Source of the DNA: CBIHLX01 sp966210935
GTDB taxonomy: Bacteria > Patescibacteriota > Saccharimonadia > Saccharimonadales > Saccharimonadaceae
Reading direction: 5' to 3'
NCBI GenBank assembly: GCA_966210935.1
Contig: CBIHLX010000009.1
Location: 1 to 23,277 of the forward strand
Length of the DNA: 23,277 nt
Part shown: one piece after another, positions 15,010 to 22,160 of the stretch
Numbering within the stretch: position 1 is the first letter of the stretch
Layout: the number at the start of each line of letters is the position of its first letter
Notes under the pieces: generated by a model
Seen by the model: only the letters and a program-made list of their open reading frames with translations
Databases searched by the model: none
Told to the model about the DNA's origin: nothing
Made by a program: the position numbers and the translations under genes

Positions 15010-15029
15010 GCACCATTGATTAACTATTG

Positions 15030-15965
15030 CTACTCCACCGTAAAGCCGTCTCTTTCTTTTAGCATTTTCTTGCGTAAAGACAACAACTGACTCCTGCGTC
15101 CTAGCCAGTACGAAGGAGCGAGTAGCGCCAGTGACGTAACCGTCGGCACCCATAGCACCTGAGCTGGTGCCGCATCAGTTTGTCCATTCCTTGAATCGGC
15201 TTGAGTGGCCGTAGCGCCGTCAACCTTACCGCTCGCGACTGCGACAAGCTGAAGGAATGCGCTCACACCATTTACATCAGTCACCCTAACATTCACCTGG
15301 TAGATACCCGCCTTTTTATAGACATGATCAATTGTCACTACGCCTGCTAGCGCCTGACTCTTCAGTTCGGGCCCCGATCCGTCACCCCAGTCAACACTAA
15401 ACGCGTACGGGCCAGCGCCGCCAGAGAGCTGAAGCGGCCAAGTCAGTGGACTGCTTGCGGCAGCCGAGCGACGCCCGTACGAACTTGTCAGCGTCATGAG
15501 GGTACCAAAGGCCGTAAAACTTGTGTCGGTATACGTCACAGTCACTACGTTTGAAGCAGGTCCCGCCTGCTCGAGATCATCATAAACGATAGCACTCAGC
15601 TCATTAGTGCCGGCAAAGAGACTGACTTCCAAGCTAAAACTGCCGTTACTACACATAACCGACCCGACCATAACGCTGTTGTTATAGATCTGCACCAAAA
15701 GACCAGCTGGACAAATACCATTTACAGTAACTGGTGACGTTGCAAAGGAAGAGCCATTCCCAGGTGTCGTGATTGTAGCCCCCTGAGTTGGTGGCGGCTG
15801 CGTCTTTGTCGCCTCTAGCCCATACGAACCAGGCATAGGGTTAGGTGTTTGAATAGGGTCAAGTGCCGACACTGGCGATGACAAGATGATAGCCGCAAGC
15901 AGCAGACAGAGACCGACTAGTGCCGGAAGTGCCCACTCTTTACCCAAGCGCTCCATCTGTCTCAT
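15030..15965 (-). CDS. Ig-like and PKD-domain surface protein with C-terminal TM
   Basis: A 311-aa exported protein. The N-terminal signal or anchor helix is at 13-34. An Ig-like (Big) domain spans about 62-146, with two Cys (GICPAG and VMCSNG). A PKD domain spans about 160-243, recognised by FSVDWGDGSGPE and DHVYKKAGIYQVNVRVTD. A Thr/Gln-rich linker leads to a hydrophobic segment (about 268-288) and a basic C-terminus (LRKKMLKERDG). PKD and Ig domains serve as spacers or protein- and sugar-binding modules on cell surfaces. It lies 37 bp downstream of the second DUF916-like gene and is probably cotranscribed with it. The Shine-Dalgarno is weak (CAGGTGG). Confidence 0.8.
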   Translation of the reverse strand: MRQMERLGKEWALPALVGLCLLLAAIILSSPVSALDPIQTPNPMPGSYGLEATKTQPPPTQGATITTPGNGSSFATSPVTVNGICPAGLLVQIYNNSVMVGSVMCSNGSFSLEVSLFAGTNELSAIVYDDLEQAGPASNVVTVTYTDTSFTAFGTLMTLTSSYGRRSAAASSPLTWPLQLSGGAGPYAFSVDWGDGSGPELKSQALAGVVTIDHVYKKAGIYQVNVRVTDVNGVSAFLQLVAVASGKVDGATATQADSRNGQTDAAPAQVLWVPTVTSLALLAPSYWLGRRSQLLSLRKKMLKERDGFTVE

Positions 15966-16002
15966 TATCTACCACCTGCTCACCCTATGGAGAGCAATTC
16001 TC

Positions 16003-17058
16003 TTATTTACGTGCTGACTTCTTCTGAGCTACCTTGCCACGCATCCCACGAACAAAGCGGCTGATTCGCCAAGCGAAGTACGCAACAATCAGGAGAAGTA
16101 CGATCAGGACAACGATCGACCACATTGGCAGATACCAAAATGAAGTGTTGCCAGTAATTTCTTGTGTACGGTTACCGTTCTGACCGTAAAATAGGTTGAG
16201 AGATGCGGTGTAGTAGCCTGGCCATAGATCAGGAGTTGCACAGGCAGTCGCCTCGGTACGCGAACCGTTAAAGTTTACGTCCTGAGATTTTTTCTTAAAA
16301 CATGAGGTAAATGTACGCGACTGACCGATAAGCGCTAGTGATCCGTTAGGGTTAACGTCTTCAATCACCTGCTCTTTGCCAAACATATTCTTGACCGTAA
16401 TACTACCGACCGGGCTCTCGGTGACATTACCGTTATTCTTTAGCGTATACGCAATAAGTTGAGGCTGATCAACTGTTACCTTTGTGTAATACGCTTCCTT
16501 GCCGTTAGCAGATGGGAAGTAGGCACCGAATTTTTCAAGCTGCAGGTTTTCATTCACAGTACCAGGCACAGAGGCAAACACCAGTGTTACACCTGAAGCA
16601 CTAAGGCCAACGTTGCCGCCTTCAGAGGCACCTGATGAGTAGACGATCGCGCTGTAGTAGCTACCGGCGCCTTGTCCTTCTGGGATGGAGACACCCATAT
16701 CAACCGTTTTACTTTCTTTCGGCGGCACGGTAACTGTCTGCGGAAGAGTCAAAAATGGCTTAAGTGACCATGTTGTCTGCGGCGCATCTTCAGCAAGCAT
16801 TAGTTTTGGTGTACCGGTGTCGTCGTTGAAGCTAAAGTCGACAAGACGAAGCGAGAGGATCAAGGGTGCCTGGCTATCGAGATTGCGAATCGTCAGCTTA
16901 TCACTGACCGACTTGCCCGGCTCAATTGTATAGTTCTTTTTTGGCACGATACTCAGCGATGCTGAGCCTTGGGCGGCAGCTGGCAGTGCAGGCACGACGG
17001 ATGCAACGCCAATTAAAACTGCACATGCAGCCATCACTATGCTTGTAAAGCGTTTCAT
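16003..17058 (-). CDS. DUF916/WxLIP-like membrane-anchored surface protein (2)
   Basis: A 351-aa exported protein with a clear signal peptide (cleavage near PAAAQG) and an Ig-like domain opening LSIVPKKNYTIEPGKSVSDK and containing VTVPPKESKTVDMGVSIPEG. A second beta domain has two Cys (TSCFKK, TACATP). It ends GNTSFWYLP, a TM helix (about 313-332) and a Lys/Arg-rich tail. It parallels the product of 12711-13730 segment by segment, including the SFW-(V/Y)-x-P motif before the TM, so the two are paralogues. By analogy with WxL-interacting proteins it would anchor secreted partner proteins to the cell surface. AAGGGGAAAA precedes the ATG. Confidence 0.75.
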   Translation of the reverse strand: MKRFTSIVMAACAVLIGVASVVPALPAAAQGSASLSIVPKKNYTIEPGKSVSDKLTIRNLDSQAPLILSLRLVDFSFNDDTGTPKLMLAEDAPQTTWSLKPFLTLPQTVTVPPKESKTVDMGVSIPEGQGAGSYYSAIVYSSGASEGGNVGLSASGVTLVFASVPGTVNENLQLEKFGAYFPSANGKEAYYTKVTVDQPQLIAYTLKNNGNVTESPVGSITVKNMFGKEQVIEDVNPNGSLALIGQSRTFTSCFKKKSQDVNFNGSRTEATACATPDLWPGYYTASLNLFYGQNGNRTQEITGNTSFWYLPMWSIVVLIVLLLIVAYFAWRISRFVRGMRGKVAQKKSARK

Positions 17059-17095
17059 TTTTCCCCTTTTTCCTTACCTGTTACTCTCTTTTTGA

Positions 17096-17101
17096 AGTAT
17101 A
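17096..17101 (-). promoter_or_regulatory. -10 box for the DUF916-like (2) / PKD operon
   Basis: TATACT on the minus strand, 37 nt before the ATG at 17058, gives a leader of about 30 nt that includes the Shine-Dalgarno. The -35 is not clear. Confidence 0.4.
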
Positions 17102-17116
17102 AGCAGTATTGTACCA

Positions 17117-18193
17117 CTAAAAGCGACCACTGGCTACGAAGTTGATCGTTGTACTATACACACCAGCTCGTAGGTTAGGATCGGAGTTCACGATATAGCT
17201 GACGGTGAACTTTTTCATCAAGCTGACATTCGGCGAAAAGGCAACCGTATCACCAGATTGGTACTTATAATGATTCGTCAGGCCGTAATCCGAAGAGGCG
17301 ACGGCATTCGCCCAGGTTCCTTCAGGGTCACTCCCTACACTTGGTGCATTATTAGCGACGAGATTAATGCCAAACTGGTTCGTTCCCTGTTGGCTTGGCG
17401 TCGGGCGAGAAAGACCATCAATGACGTTCTGGCCTGAACTGAGCGGGCTACCGTTTGCCGTGATAACAAAGCCACCAGAGGCGTTGGTACCAACTGCCAT
17501 TTGCGACTGAGCGGTTAACGTATCATCCGGACTCAGTTGTCCCATGTCCCGGTAGTACGTTCGGTTGGTCGACTCGCAGTTTTCCGACACTTCTTCAGCC
17601 ACACAAAAAACCAGCATTGGCGTCACTTGAGTTTCAATCACAATTCCCTTCGATACCTGCCCCATGACTGAGCCGAAGTCGATCTCCGGCCCACTCGCAT
17701 CGCTCGAAGCATAGCTTGCAAGCCGTATCGCAAAGAACCGGCTTGCATCGCTTGGGTTGACGATACCCTCAAAAACATACGTCGACGGCGAGCTGGCGGT
17801 TACCATAGTTGACGAGCGAGTCAGGGTGAGGCGATTTGGTGACTTTGGTGCAACCGAAAAACCTGTCTCCCCAGACTGGCTTTTGAGCGTCGCTCGCGAG
17901 ACGTCGAGCCCCGATGGCGCAACACAGGGATCATACGGAATCGGGCTATGGCAGAACAGTAAATCAACTGACCCGACATCAAGCGTGCTCATATAGCGAA
18001 ACGTGAGTGTGTAGGCAGAGGTGACGCCCGGTTCATTGTTTCCAATAAAAAGACTCCTGTCCTGGAAGCGCATAGCCGCGCCCGCCGGCGACACCACGAT
18101 CAACACCACGAGACACAGGGCAACGACAAGCTCGTGCCAGGCAGCATGCCACGTAAACGTACTCCCGTGATATCGATACAAATGATGATGCAT
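17117..18193 (-). CDS. Secreted surface protein, paralogue B
   Basis: About 358 aa from the ATG at 18193. A TTG at 18241 is possible, but would lie next to the preceding terminator. A His-rich cytoplasmic start (MHHHLYRYHG) precedes the signal helix (VVALCLVVLIVVSPAGAA). The mature part starts DRSLFIGNNEPG, with LLFCHSP and CVAPSGLD, then FCVAEEVSENC. The C-terminal domain is TNASGGFVITANG, TNQFGINLVANNAPSVG, YKYQSGDTVAF and AGVYSTTINFVASGRF. Each landmark is shared with paralogues A, C or D. TACAAT 7 nt before the ATG and no Shine-Dalgarno suggest a leaderless mRNA. Confidence 0.75.
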   Translation of the reverse strand: MHHHLYRYHGSTFTWHAAWHELVVALCLVVLIVVSPAGAAMRFQDRSLFIGNNEPGVTSAYTLTFRYMSTLDVGSVDLLFCHSPIPYDPCVAPSGLDVSRATLKSQSGETGFSVAPKSPNRLTLTRSSTMVTASSPSTYVFEGIVNPSDASRFFAIRLASYASSDASGPEIDFGSVMGQVSKGIVIETQVTPMLVFCVAEEVSENCESTNRTYYRDMGQLSPDDTLTAQSQMAVGTNASGGFVITANGSPLSSGQNVIDGLSRPTPSQQGTNQFGINLVANNAPSVGSDPEGTWANAVASSDYGLTNHYKYQSGDTVAFSPNVSLMKKFTVSYIVNSDPNLRAGVYSTTINFVASGRF

Positions 18194-18200
18194 ATGCGTT

Positions 18201-18206
18201 ATTGTA
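18201..18206 (-). promoter_or_regulatory. -10 box abutting the start of paralogue B
   Basis: TACAAT on the minus strand, 7 nt before the ATG at 18193. The -35 is weak. It lies just downstream of the terminator of paralogue C, so B appears to be its own transcription unit. Confidence 0.4.
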
Positions 18207-18239
18207 CTAAACAACATCAGGTCCCGGTAGTAGCGGCTC

Positions 18240-18277
18240 AAATTAAATAACCGGCCCTACGACCGGTTATTTAATTT
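18240..18277 (-). terminator. Strong intrinsic terminator of paralogue C
   Basis: A 15-bp perfect stem, AAATTAAATAACCGG (18240-18254) with 18263-18277, and an 8-nt loop. Its minus-strand right arm is U-rich (TTATTTAATTT). It begins 14 nt past the stop at 18292 and is symmetric enough to work in both directions. Confidence 0.9.
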
Positions 18278-18291
18278 CTTTACACTACTCT

Positions 18292-19821
18292 CTAGTACTG
18301 AGGAGCGGCAAGGAAGTTGATCTTGGTTGTGTAGACACCAGCTGGTGTGTCTGCAGCGATGTTACCAACGTAGCGAACCTTAGCAGTGGCGCAGCTGATA
18401 ACTTGGCTGTTTTCCTGAGCGATAACAACAGGAGTTGTGAGGCTCGATTTCTTGAACGCGAACTGGGCGTTGTTAGTAGTCGTCAGGTCGCTAATCGAAG
18501 CCGTATCACCATCCGCATAATCCGGTTCGATCACAAGAGGGGCGATATTAGGTGTGATCCAGTTTGATGGGAAGGTGTTTACCGTGTCAATTGTATCCGC
18601 ACCCGTATTGGTGCCAGCGTTAACAATCGCTAGACCAAACTGTTCTGTGCCTGGGTGACTGTAGTCCTTAGCGCCATCGTTACCGTTACCAGCAGCCGCA
18701 CCAATTGGAGCGATGAAGTCACCGACGGTGTTTTGAAGGGTATTACCTGAGTAGTACACAGTTGCACCACCAGATGAGTTGGATGACAGGCGCCAGTACG
18801 AATGCGTATCATAGGCGCGGCCAGTTTCGAGTGAGTACTCGGCGTCAACGTTACCGAGGTTAAGACGGTTGTTGTCGATCACCTGCATAGCATCACATGA
18901 ACCGTGTGGCGCTGCCTGAGTGTCCGGGTTGCGGGTGCCGACCGAGAAGGCCATGGTTTCCAGAACCTTAGTCGTGATGTGGATTGAGTCAGTCATGACG
19001 TTCGCCACAGTTACACCACCATCGACATTATTTGCGCCACCAGGAATCAAGTTTGCAGTGTTATCAGTATCGAAGGTATTGAGCTTCACGAAGAAGGCGC
19101 CGCTACCAGGGTTGGTGATGTAAACCGTTTCAGATGGACGGAAGACAATCTTCACCGTGTCACCGTTTGCAATAGCATCACCGGTTGCACTCGTAAGTGT
19201 GACGAAGTTATTCCTACCAGTCAGCGCACCTGAGTGAGCGGTGTCTTCTTTGTTTCCAGCAGTTAGCGCCCAAGTCTCTGGTGTAGCAACACCATTGACG
19301 TAGAGCTGGAATTGACCTGCTGCAGGATCGGCACCAGGAGTTCCCTGAGCGAAGCTGTTACTAATCTCGAGGTCACTGCGGCTGTTTGGCCATGCTGCAG
19401 CGTTTAACTCACGAGTCGAGTCAGCGGTGTCGCCGTCATCGTTTGGGTCAGCATCACCGGTATTGTTACCAGGCGCCTGACAGACACCGGCCGCACCAGT
19501 ACAGTACTGCAACGTAAATGCCTTAATTGTCTTTGTGCTACTTACCTTGAATTCAAAGGTTTCACCGGTCTTTTTACCGTTTGGACCTGAACCAGCTGGC
19601 GCATAGTTTTCACCGATTGCATTTGGTGCGGCTGCCGAGTTACCAGAACCGTCCGTATCCTGGAAACCAGGTGCGGAGCTCGAAAGCATCAGTGAACGTT
19701 CAGTGAGTGGATTCAATGCATCCGCAAGCACTTGAGCCGTCGGGATAACCGCTGCCACAACAAGGGCAGTCGCTGCACCAAGCAATGTACCGCGCTGGGC
19801 AATTGACTTGAGTGTATACAT
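18292..19821 (-). CDS. Major secreted surface protein, paralogue C
   Basis: The longest member of the family (509 aa). Signal peptide ends near AQVLADA. The mature part opens ERSLMLSSSAPG, followed by a Gly/Asn/Asp-rich N-terminal region, a Cys pair (QYCTGAAGVCQAPG), an inserted domain (about 120-260) not seen in A or B, and the shared C-terminal domain: LNLGNVDAEYS, SSNSSGGATVYYSG, GTEQFGLAIVN, YADGDTASI and TPAGVYTTKINFLAAPQY. The repeated, uniform codon choices, strong promoter, 5' hairpin, AAGGAG site and strong terminator suggest very high expression, as for an S-layer-like or major surface protein. Monocistronic. Confidence 0.8.
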   Translation of the reverse strand: MYTLKSIAQRGTLLGAATALVVAAVIPTAQVLADALNPLTERSLMLSSSAPGFQDTDGSGNSAAAPNAIGENYAPAGSGPNGKKTGETFEFKVSSTKTIKAFTLQYCTGAAGVCQAPGNNTGDADPNDDGDTADSTRELNAAAWPNSRSDLEISNSFAQGTPGADPAAGQFQLYVNGVATPETWALTAGNKEDTAHSGALTGRNNFVTLTSATGDAIANGDTVKIVFRPSETVYITNPGSGAFFVKLNTFDTDNTANLIPGGANNVDGGVTVANVMTDSIHITTKVLETMAFSVGTRNPDTQAAPHGSCDAMQVIDNNRLNLGNVDAEYSLETGRAYDTHSYWRLSSNSSGGATVYYSGNTLQNTVGDFIAPIGAAAGNGNDGAKDYSHPGTEQFGLAIVNAGTNTGADTIDTVNTFPSNWITPNIAPLVIEPDYADGDTASISDLTTTNNAQFAFKKSSLTTPVVIAQENSQVISCATAKVRYVGNIAADTPAGVYTTKINFLAAPQY

Positions 19822-19854
19822 GTTTTTGTATATCTCCTTTTTGTTTTATTTATG

Positions 19855-19869
19855 CCCCATTTATTGGGG
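19855..19869 (-). promoter_or_regulatory. 5'-leader hairpin of paralogue C
   Basis: CCCC-N7-GGGG stem-loop, 15 nt long, very close to the predicted 5' end (about 19874). It sits upstream of an A/T-rich, unstructured ribosome-binding region with AAGGAG 12 nt before the ATG. Such 5' hairpins stabilise abundant outer-surface mRNAs. Confidence 0.45.
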
Positions 19870-19880
19870 GGTATAGGCGC

Positions 19881-19909
19881 ATTTTAGCACTACCGTTTCG
19901 TAGACACAA
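19881..19909 (-). promoter_or_regulatory. Promoter of paralogue C
   Basis: TTGTGT (19904-19909), 17 bp, TAAAAT (19881-19886) on the minus strand. The inferred start near 19874 gives a leader of about 52 nt. Confidence 0.65.
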
Positions 19910-19922
19910 TAGCAAATATGTT

Positions 19923-19942
19923 TTATCCACAACCTTTCCACA
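19923..19942 (+). promoter_or_regulatory. Perfect DnaA box plus a degenerate second box
   Basis: TTATCCACA (19923-19931) equals the E. coli DnaA-box consensus. CTTTCCACA (19934-19942) follows in the same orientation 11 bp later, matching 7 of 9. They lie just upstream of the -35 of paralogue C. The rest of the 19822-19965 gap holds the promoter and leader of C. Confidence 0.45.
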
Positions 19943-19965
19943 GGCATATGATTCGTAGCGTCTAA

Positions 19966-20703
19966 CTAATAGACAGGGACAATAATTGCCGCGTAGTCAG
20001 CTGTATAGTGACCGGCCGGTGTCGAGTTTGAGACGTTTACAATCATGCTGATTGTATAGCTTGTTTCTCCAGATTCAGTATTACTGTGAGCAATCTCATC
20101 ACCGCTAACATACTTAAATAGATTTGCGGTCTGATAGCCATTCCCCACAATACCAAAGCTCGTTTGGGCTGACGGTACCTGCACAGGATTAGCCCCAATA
20201 GCTGGCGACGTATTGGCAACCGCGTTAATCCCAAACTGCTCGGTTCCTGGCGTCGAAGCGGTTGGGGCGGCTGGCGTCGCGAGTGTATGGCCGGCATACT
20301 GTGGTGGATTACCAACGATCTGGACAACATAGCCATTACTCAGATAGTTACGAATCTTGACCACCATCGTCTTCGTGGCTGTCCGCTCGGTTGTCAGCTC
20401 TCCGAGGTTGGAAGCACCAGGTTCGATAATAACTTCTAGAAGCGGGTCACTCCCGGTCACGGCACCAAAGCGTGCTTTTGATTCACCGCCGACGCTTGTA
20501 CCAGCCGAAACGTCACCAATCGAAGCACGAGCACAGTACTGCGAAGTACACCCCTCAAGCGATGAACCTGTCCCTAGTTGCATTTCCGATACCTGATAGT
20601 TTGGCGAGCTCGACGTCTCAGCGTACGCTGTCGGCAGGCTACCCCAAACAAGCACTGCAAGCAGCACGATAGATCCGTATCGCCACATTCCCAACTTACG
20701 CAT
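19966..20703 (-). CDS. Secreted surface protein, paralogue D (short form)
   Basis: A 245-aa exported protein with signal peptide ending near PTAYAE. The N-terminal half differs from A-C: SSPNYQVSEMQLGTGSS, then a Cys pair (GCTSQYC) and SIGDVSAGTSVGGESKARFG, a motif I associate with other CPR secreted proteins. The C-terminal half is the shared domain: SNLGELTTERTATK, LSNGYVVQIVGN, GTEQFGINAVANTSPAIG, FKYVSGDEIAHS and TPAGHYTADYAAIIVPVY. There is no Shine-Dalgarno. TATAGA lies 12 nt before the ATG. It is the most upstream gene of the minus-strand surface locus. Confidence 0.75.
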   Translation of the reverse strand: MRKLGMWRYGSIVLLAVLVWGSLPTAYAETSSSPNYQVSEMQLGTGSSLEGCTSQYCARASIGDVSAGTSVGGESKARFGAVTGSDPLLEVIIEPGASNLGELTTERTATKTMVVKIRNYLSNGYVVQIVGNPPQYAGHTLATPAAPTASTPGTEQFGINAVANTSPAIGANPVQVPSAQTSFGIVGNGYQTANLFKYVSGDEIAHSNTESGETSYTISMIVNVSNSTPAGHYTADYAAIIVPVY

Positions 20704-20792
20704 AAGCTTTATTCATCTATAGTAGCACTTGTCCCCCGAAAGCTACACCTAGCATCAGTCCCTTTGCTGTGCTAAGCTATTGCATAAGCATT

Positions 20793-20798
20793 TATAAA
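20793..20798 (+). promoter_or_regulatory. -10 box of the fibre-like gene
   Basis: TATAAA 12 nt before the ATG at 20811, no Shine-Dalgarno between them. No clear -35. It lies in the short divergent region shared with paralogue D. Confidence 0.35.
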
Positions 20799-20810
20799 AA
20801 ACACATCATT

Positions 20811-21833
20811 ATGGAACCTGACAAACAACCCTCTTCTTCCACAGACAATCAGCCGTCGGCCGAAGCGCCGCAGGCACCCGTTGATGCGCTCAGCCGCACC
20901 CCGGAAGACCTAGGACAGGAACAGGCCGCCCAGGCCACAGTAACACCTGACACTCACGACATCAGCGCAGCACCGGCTAAGAAAGTCTCTCCCCTAAAGC
21001 GCTTTTTTAAGAAAATAAACATTTATCTGCTTGGCTTTATTTTACTCATGATTATTGCCGGCGCCACCACTGTCGTTAACTATCTCAACAGTCAAAAACG
21101 CCCCGAGCAACCAACTATCGCCACCCAGGGCCTGACTCAGGACACCCTAAAGCAACTGGCTAATACCGATGCATCGGTTGGCAATACTTCGCAAACCCTC
21201 ACTATTCAGGGTAATGCCGTCATCGCCGGTCAAACACTCACGCGCGGCAACCTCAATGTAGCAGGCAACTTCCAGACTGGCGGTAGCATCCAGGCACCTA
21301 GTCTGACAATTTCCGACACCGTTAATCTTGGTCAAACCCAAATCAACGGCCTCCAGGTCGCCGGCAATGCAGCCGTCCAGGGCAGTACAACGCTTCGCGA
21401 CCTGAGTGTCGCTGGCACCACCTCGTTAAACGGCGCCGTCACCGCTGCGCAGCTCACCGTTTCCCGCCTTATCCTCAGTGGTAATGCCACGCTTCAAATC
21501 CCAAACCACATCAGCTTCACCGGCCCTTCACCAAGTCGCACCGTCAACGGTAGCGTTCTTGGGGCGGGCGGCTCAGCGAATGTCGGCGGCTCGGATACCA
21601 CGGGCACCATCTCTATCAATACCGGCAACAACCCGACAGCTGGCTGCTTTGCTCGTGTAAATTTCCAACAAGCTTTTAGTAATCAGCCGCATGTCATCGT
21701 AAGTCCAGTCGGCGCGGCTGCCGGACAAACTCAGTACTACGTTGACCGCAACAATTCCGGCTTCAGCATTTGCACCGCCGCTCCAGCACCAGCCAACCAG
21801 ACATTTGCGTACGACTACTTCGTCACTAACTAG
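20811..21833 (+). CDS. Membrane-anchored fibre-like protein with lectin-like C-terminal domain
   Basis: About 340 aa. A disordered Pro/Gln/Glu/Ala-rich cytoplasmic N-terminus (1-60), a basic patch (KRFFKKIN) and one TM helix (71-91) put the rest outside the cell. Residues 128-236 are short beta-repeats of the pattern LTIQGNAVIAG, LNVAGNF, LQVAGNAAVQGSTTL, LSVAGTTSLNG, LILSGNATL, as in solenoid or phage tail-fibre shafts. Residues 258-340 form a compact tip (DTTGTISINTG, then CFARVNFQQAFSNQPHVIVSPV, YYVDRNNSGFSIC) resembling C-terminal receptor-binding domains of tail fibres and H-type lectins. An upstream in-frame codon (20769) would add 14 residues and is unlikely. It could serve attachment to host cells. 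The gene ends 3 bp from atpC. Confidence 0.75.
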   Translation: MEPDKQPSSSTDNQPSAEAPQAPVDALSRTPEDLGQEQAAQATVTPDTHDISAAPAKKVSPLKRFFKKINIYLLGFILLMIIAGATTVVNYLNSQKRPEQPTIATQGLTQDTLKQLANTDASVGNTSQTLTIQGNAVIAGQTLTRGNLNVAGNFQTGGSIQAPSLTISDTVNLGQTQINGLQVAGNAAVQGSTTLRDLSVAGTTSLNGAVTAAQLTVSRLILSGNATLQIPNHISFTGPSPSRTVNGSVLGAGGSANVGGSDTTGTISINTGNNPTAGCFARVNFQQAFSNQPHVIVSPVGAAAGQTQYYVDRNNSGFSICTAAPAPANQTFAYDYFVTN

Positions 21834-21836
21834 CGA

Positions 21837-22160
21837 TTAGACACCCATAAAGACGACAACTCGATCCTGCTTGACGTGCATAAGCGCACGACTAATGGCC
21901 ACCGTCTGTTCGCCGCCGTCAGGCGTTCGAATAATAAGCGTACAGGGCGTCAGCATACTCAGGAAGTTGTGGTGCTTTGGGAGAATATCAAACGGGCCCG
22001 TCGCGTTCACGGCACTAACACTGTAGGCGTCACCCTCGAAATATACCTGAAACGGAGCATACACTTTGACCGCCATGGTAGGCTTGCTATCATGACTAGC
22101 CTTGGTCTGATCAGGCTCGGCTGCGGCCGATATGTCTGAGTGCGGTGCGTTGTCGGTCAT
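21837..22160 (-). CDS. atpC: F1Fo ATP synthase epsilon subunit, truncated form
   Basis: 107 aa. Residues 29-107 are the N-terminal beta-sandwich of epsilon, recognised by the GPFDILPKHHNFLSMLTP segment. The C-terminal two-helix domain that inhibits ATP hydrolysis in many bacteria is absent, and the protein stops right after the sandwich (VVFMGV). A Ser/Asp/Lys-rich 28-residue extension precedes the domain. AGGAG lies 5 nt before the ATG inside the end of atpD, and the two genes overlap as TAATG, so this start is well supported and translation is coupled. Confidence 0.88.
   Translation of the reverse strand: MTDNAPHSDISAAAEPDQTKASHDSKPTMAVKVYAPFQVYFEGDAYSVSAVNATGPFDILPKHHNFLSMLTPCTLIIRTPDGGEQTVAISRALMHVKQDRVVVFMGV

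Noticed and set aside
19923..19942. Replication origin
   Set aside because: Only one perfect and one degenerate DnaA box, no dnaA/dnaN or AT-rich unwinding cluster, and the site lies inside a promoter region.
12711..20703. Sortase-anchored surface proteins or type IV pilins
   Set aside because: No LPXTG motif, sortase gene or prepilin peptidase motif is present. The secreted proteins have ordinary signal peptides.
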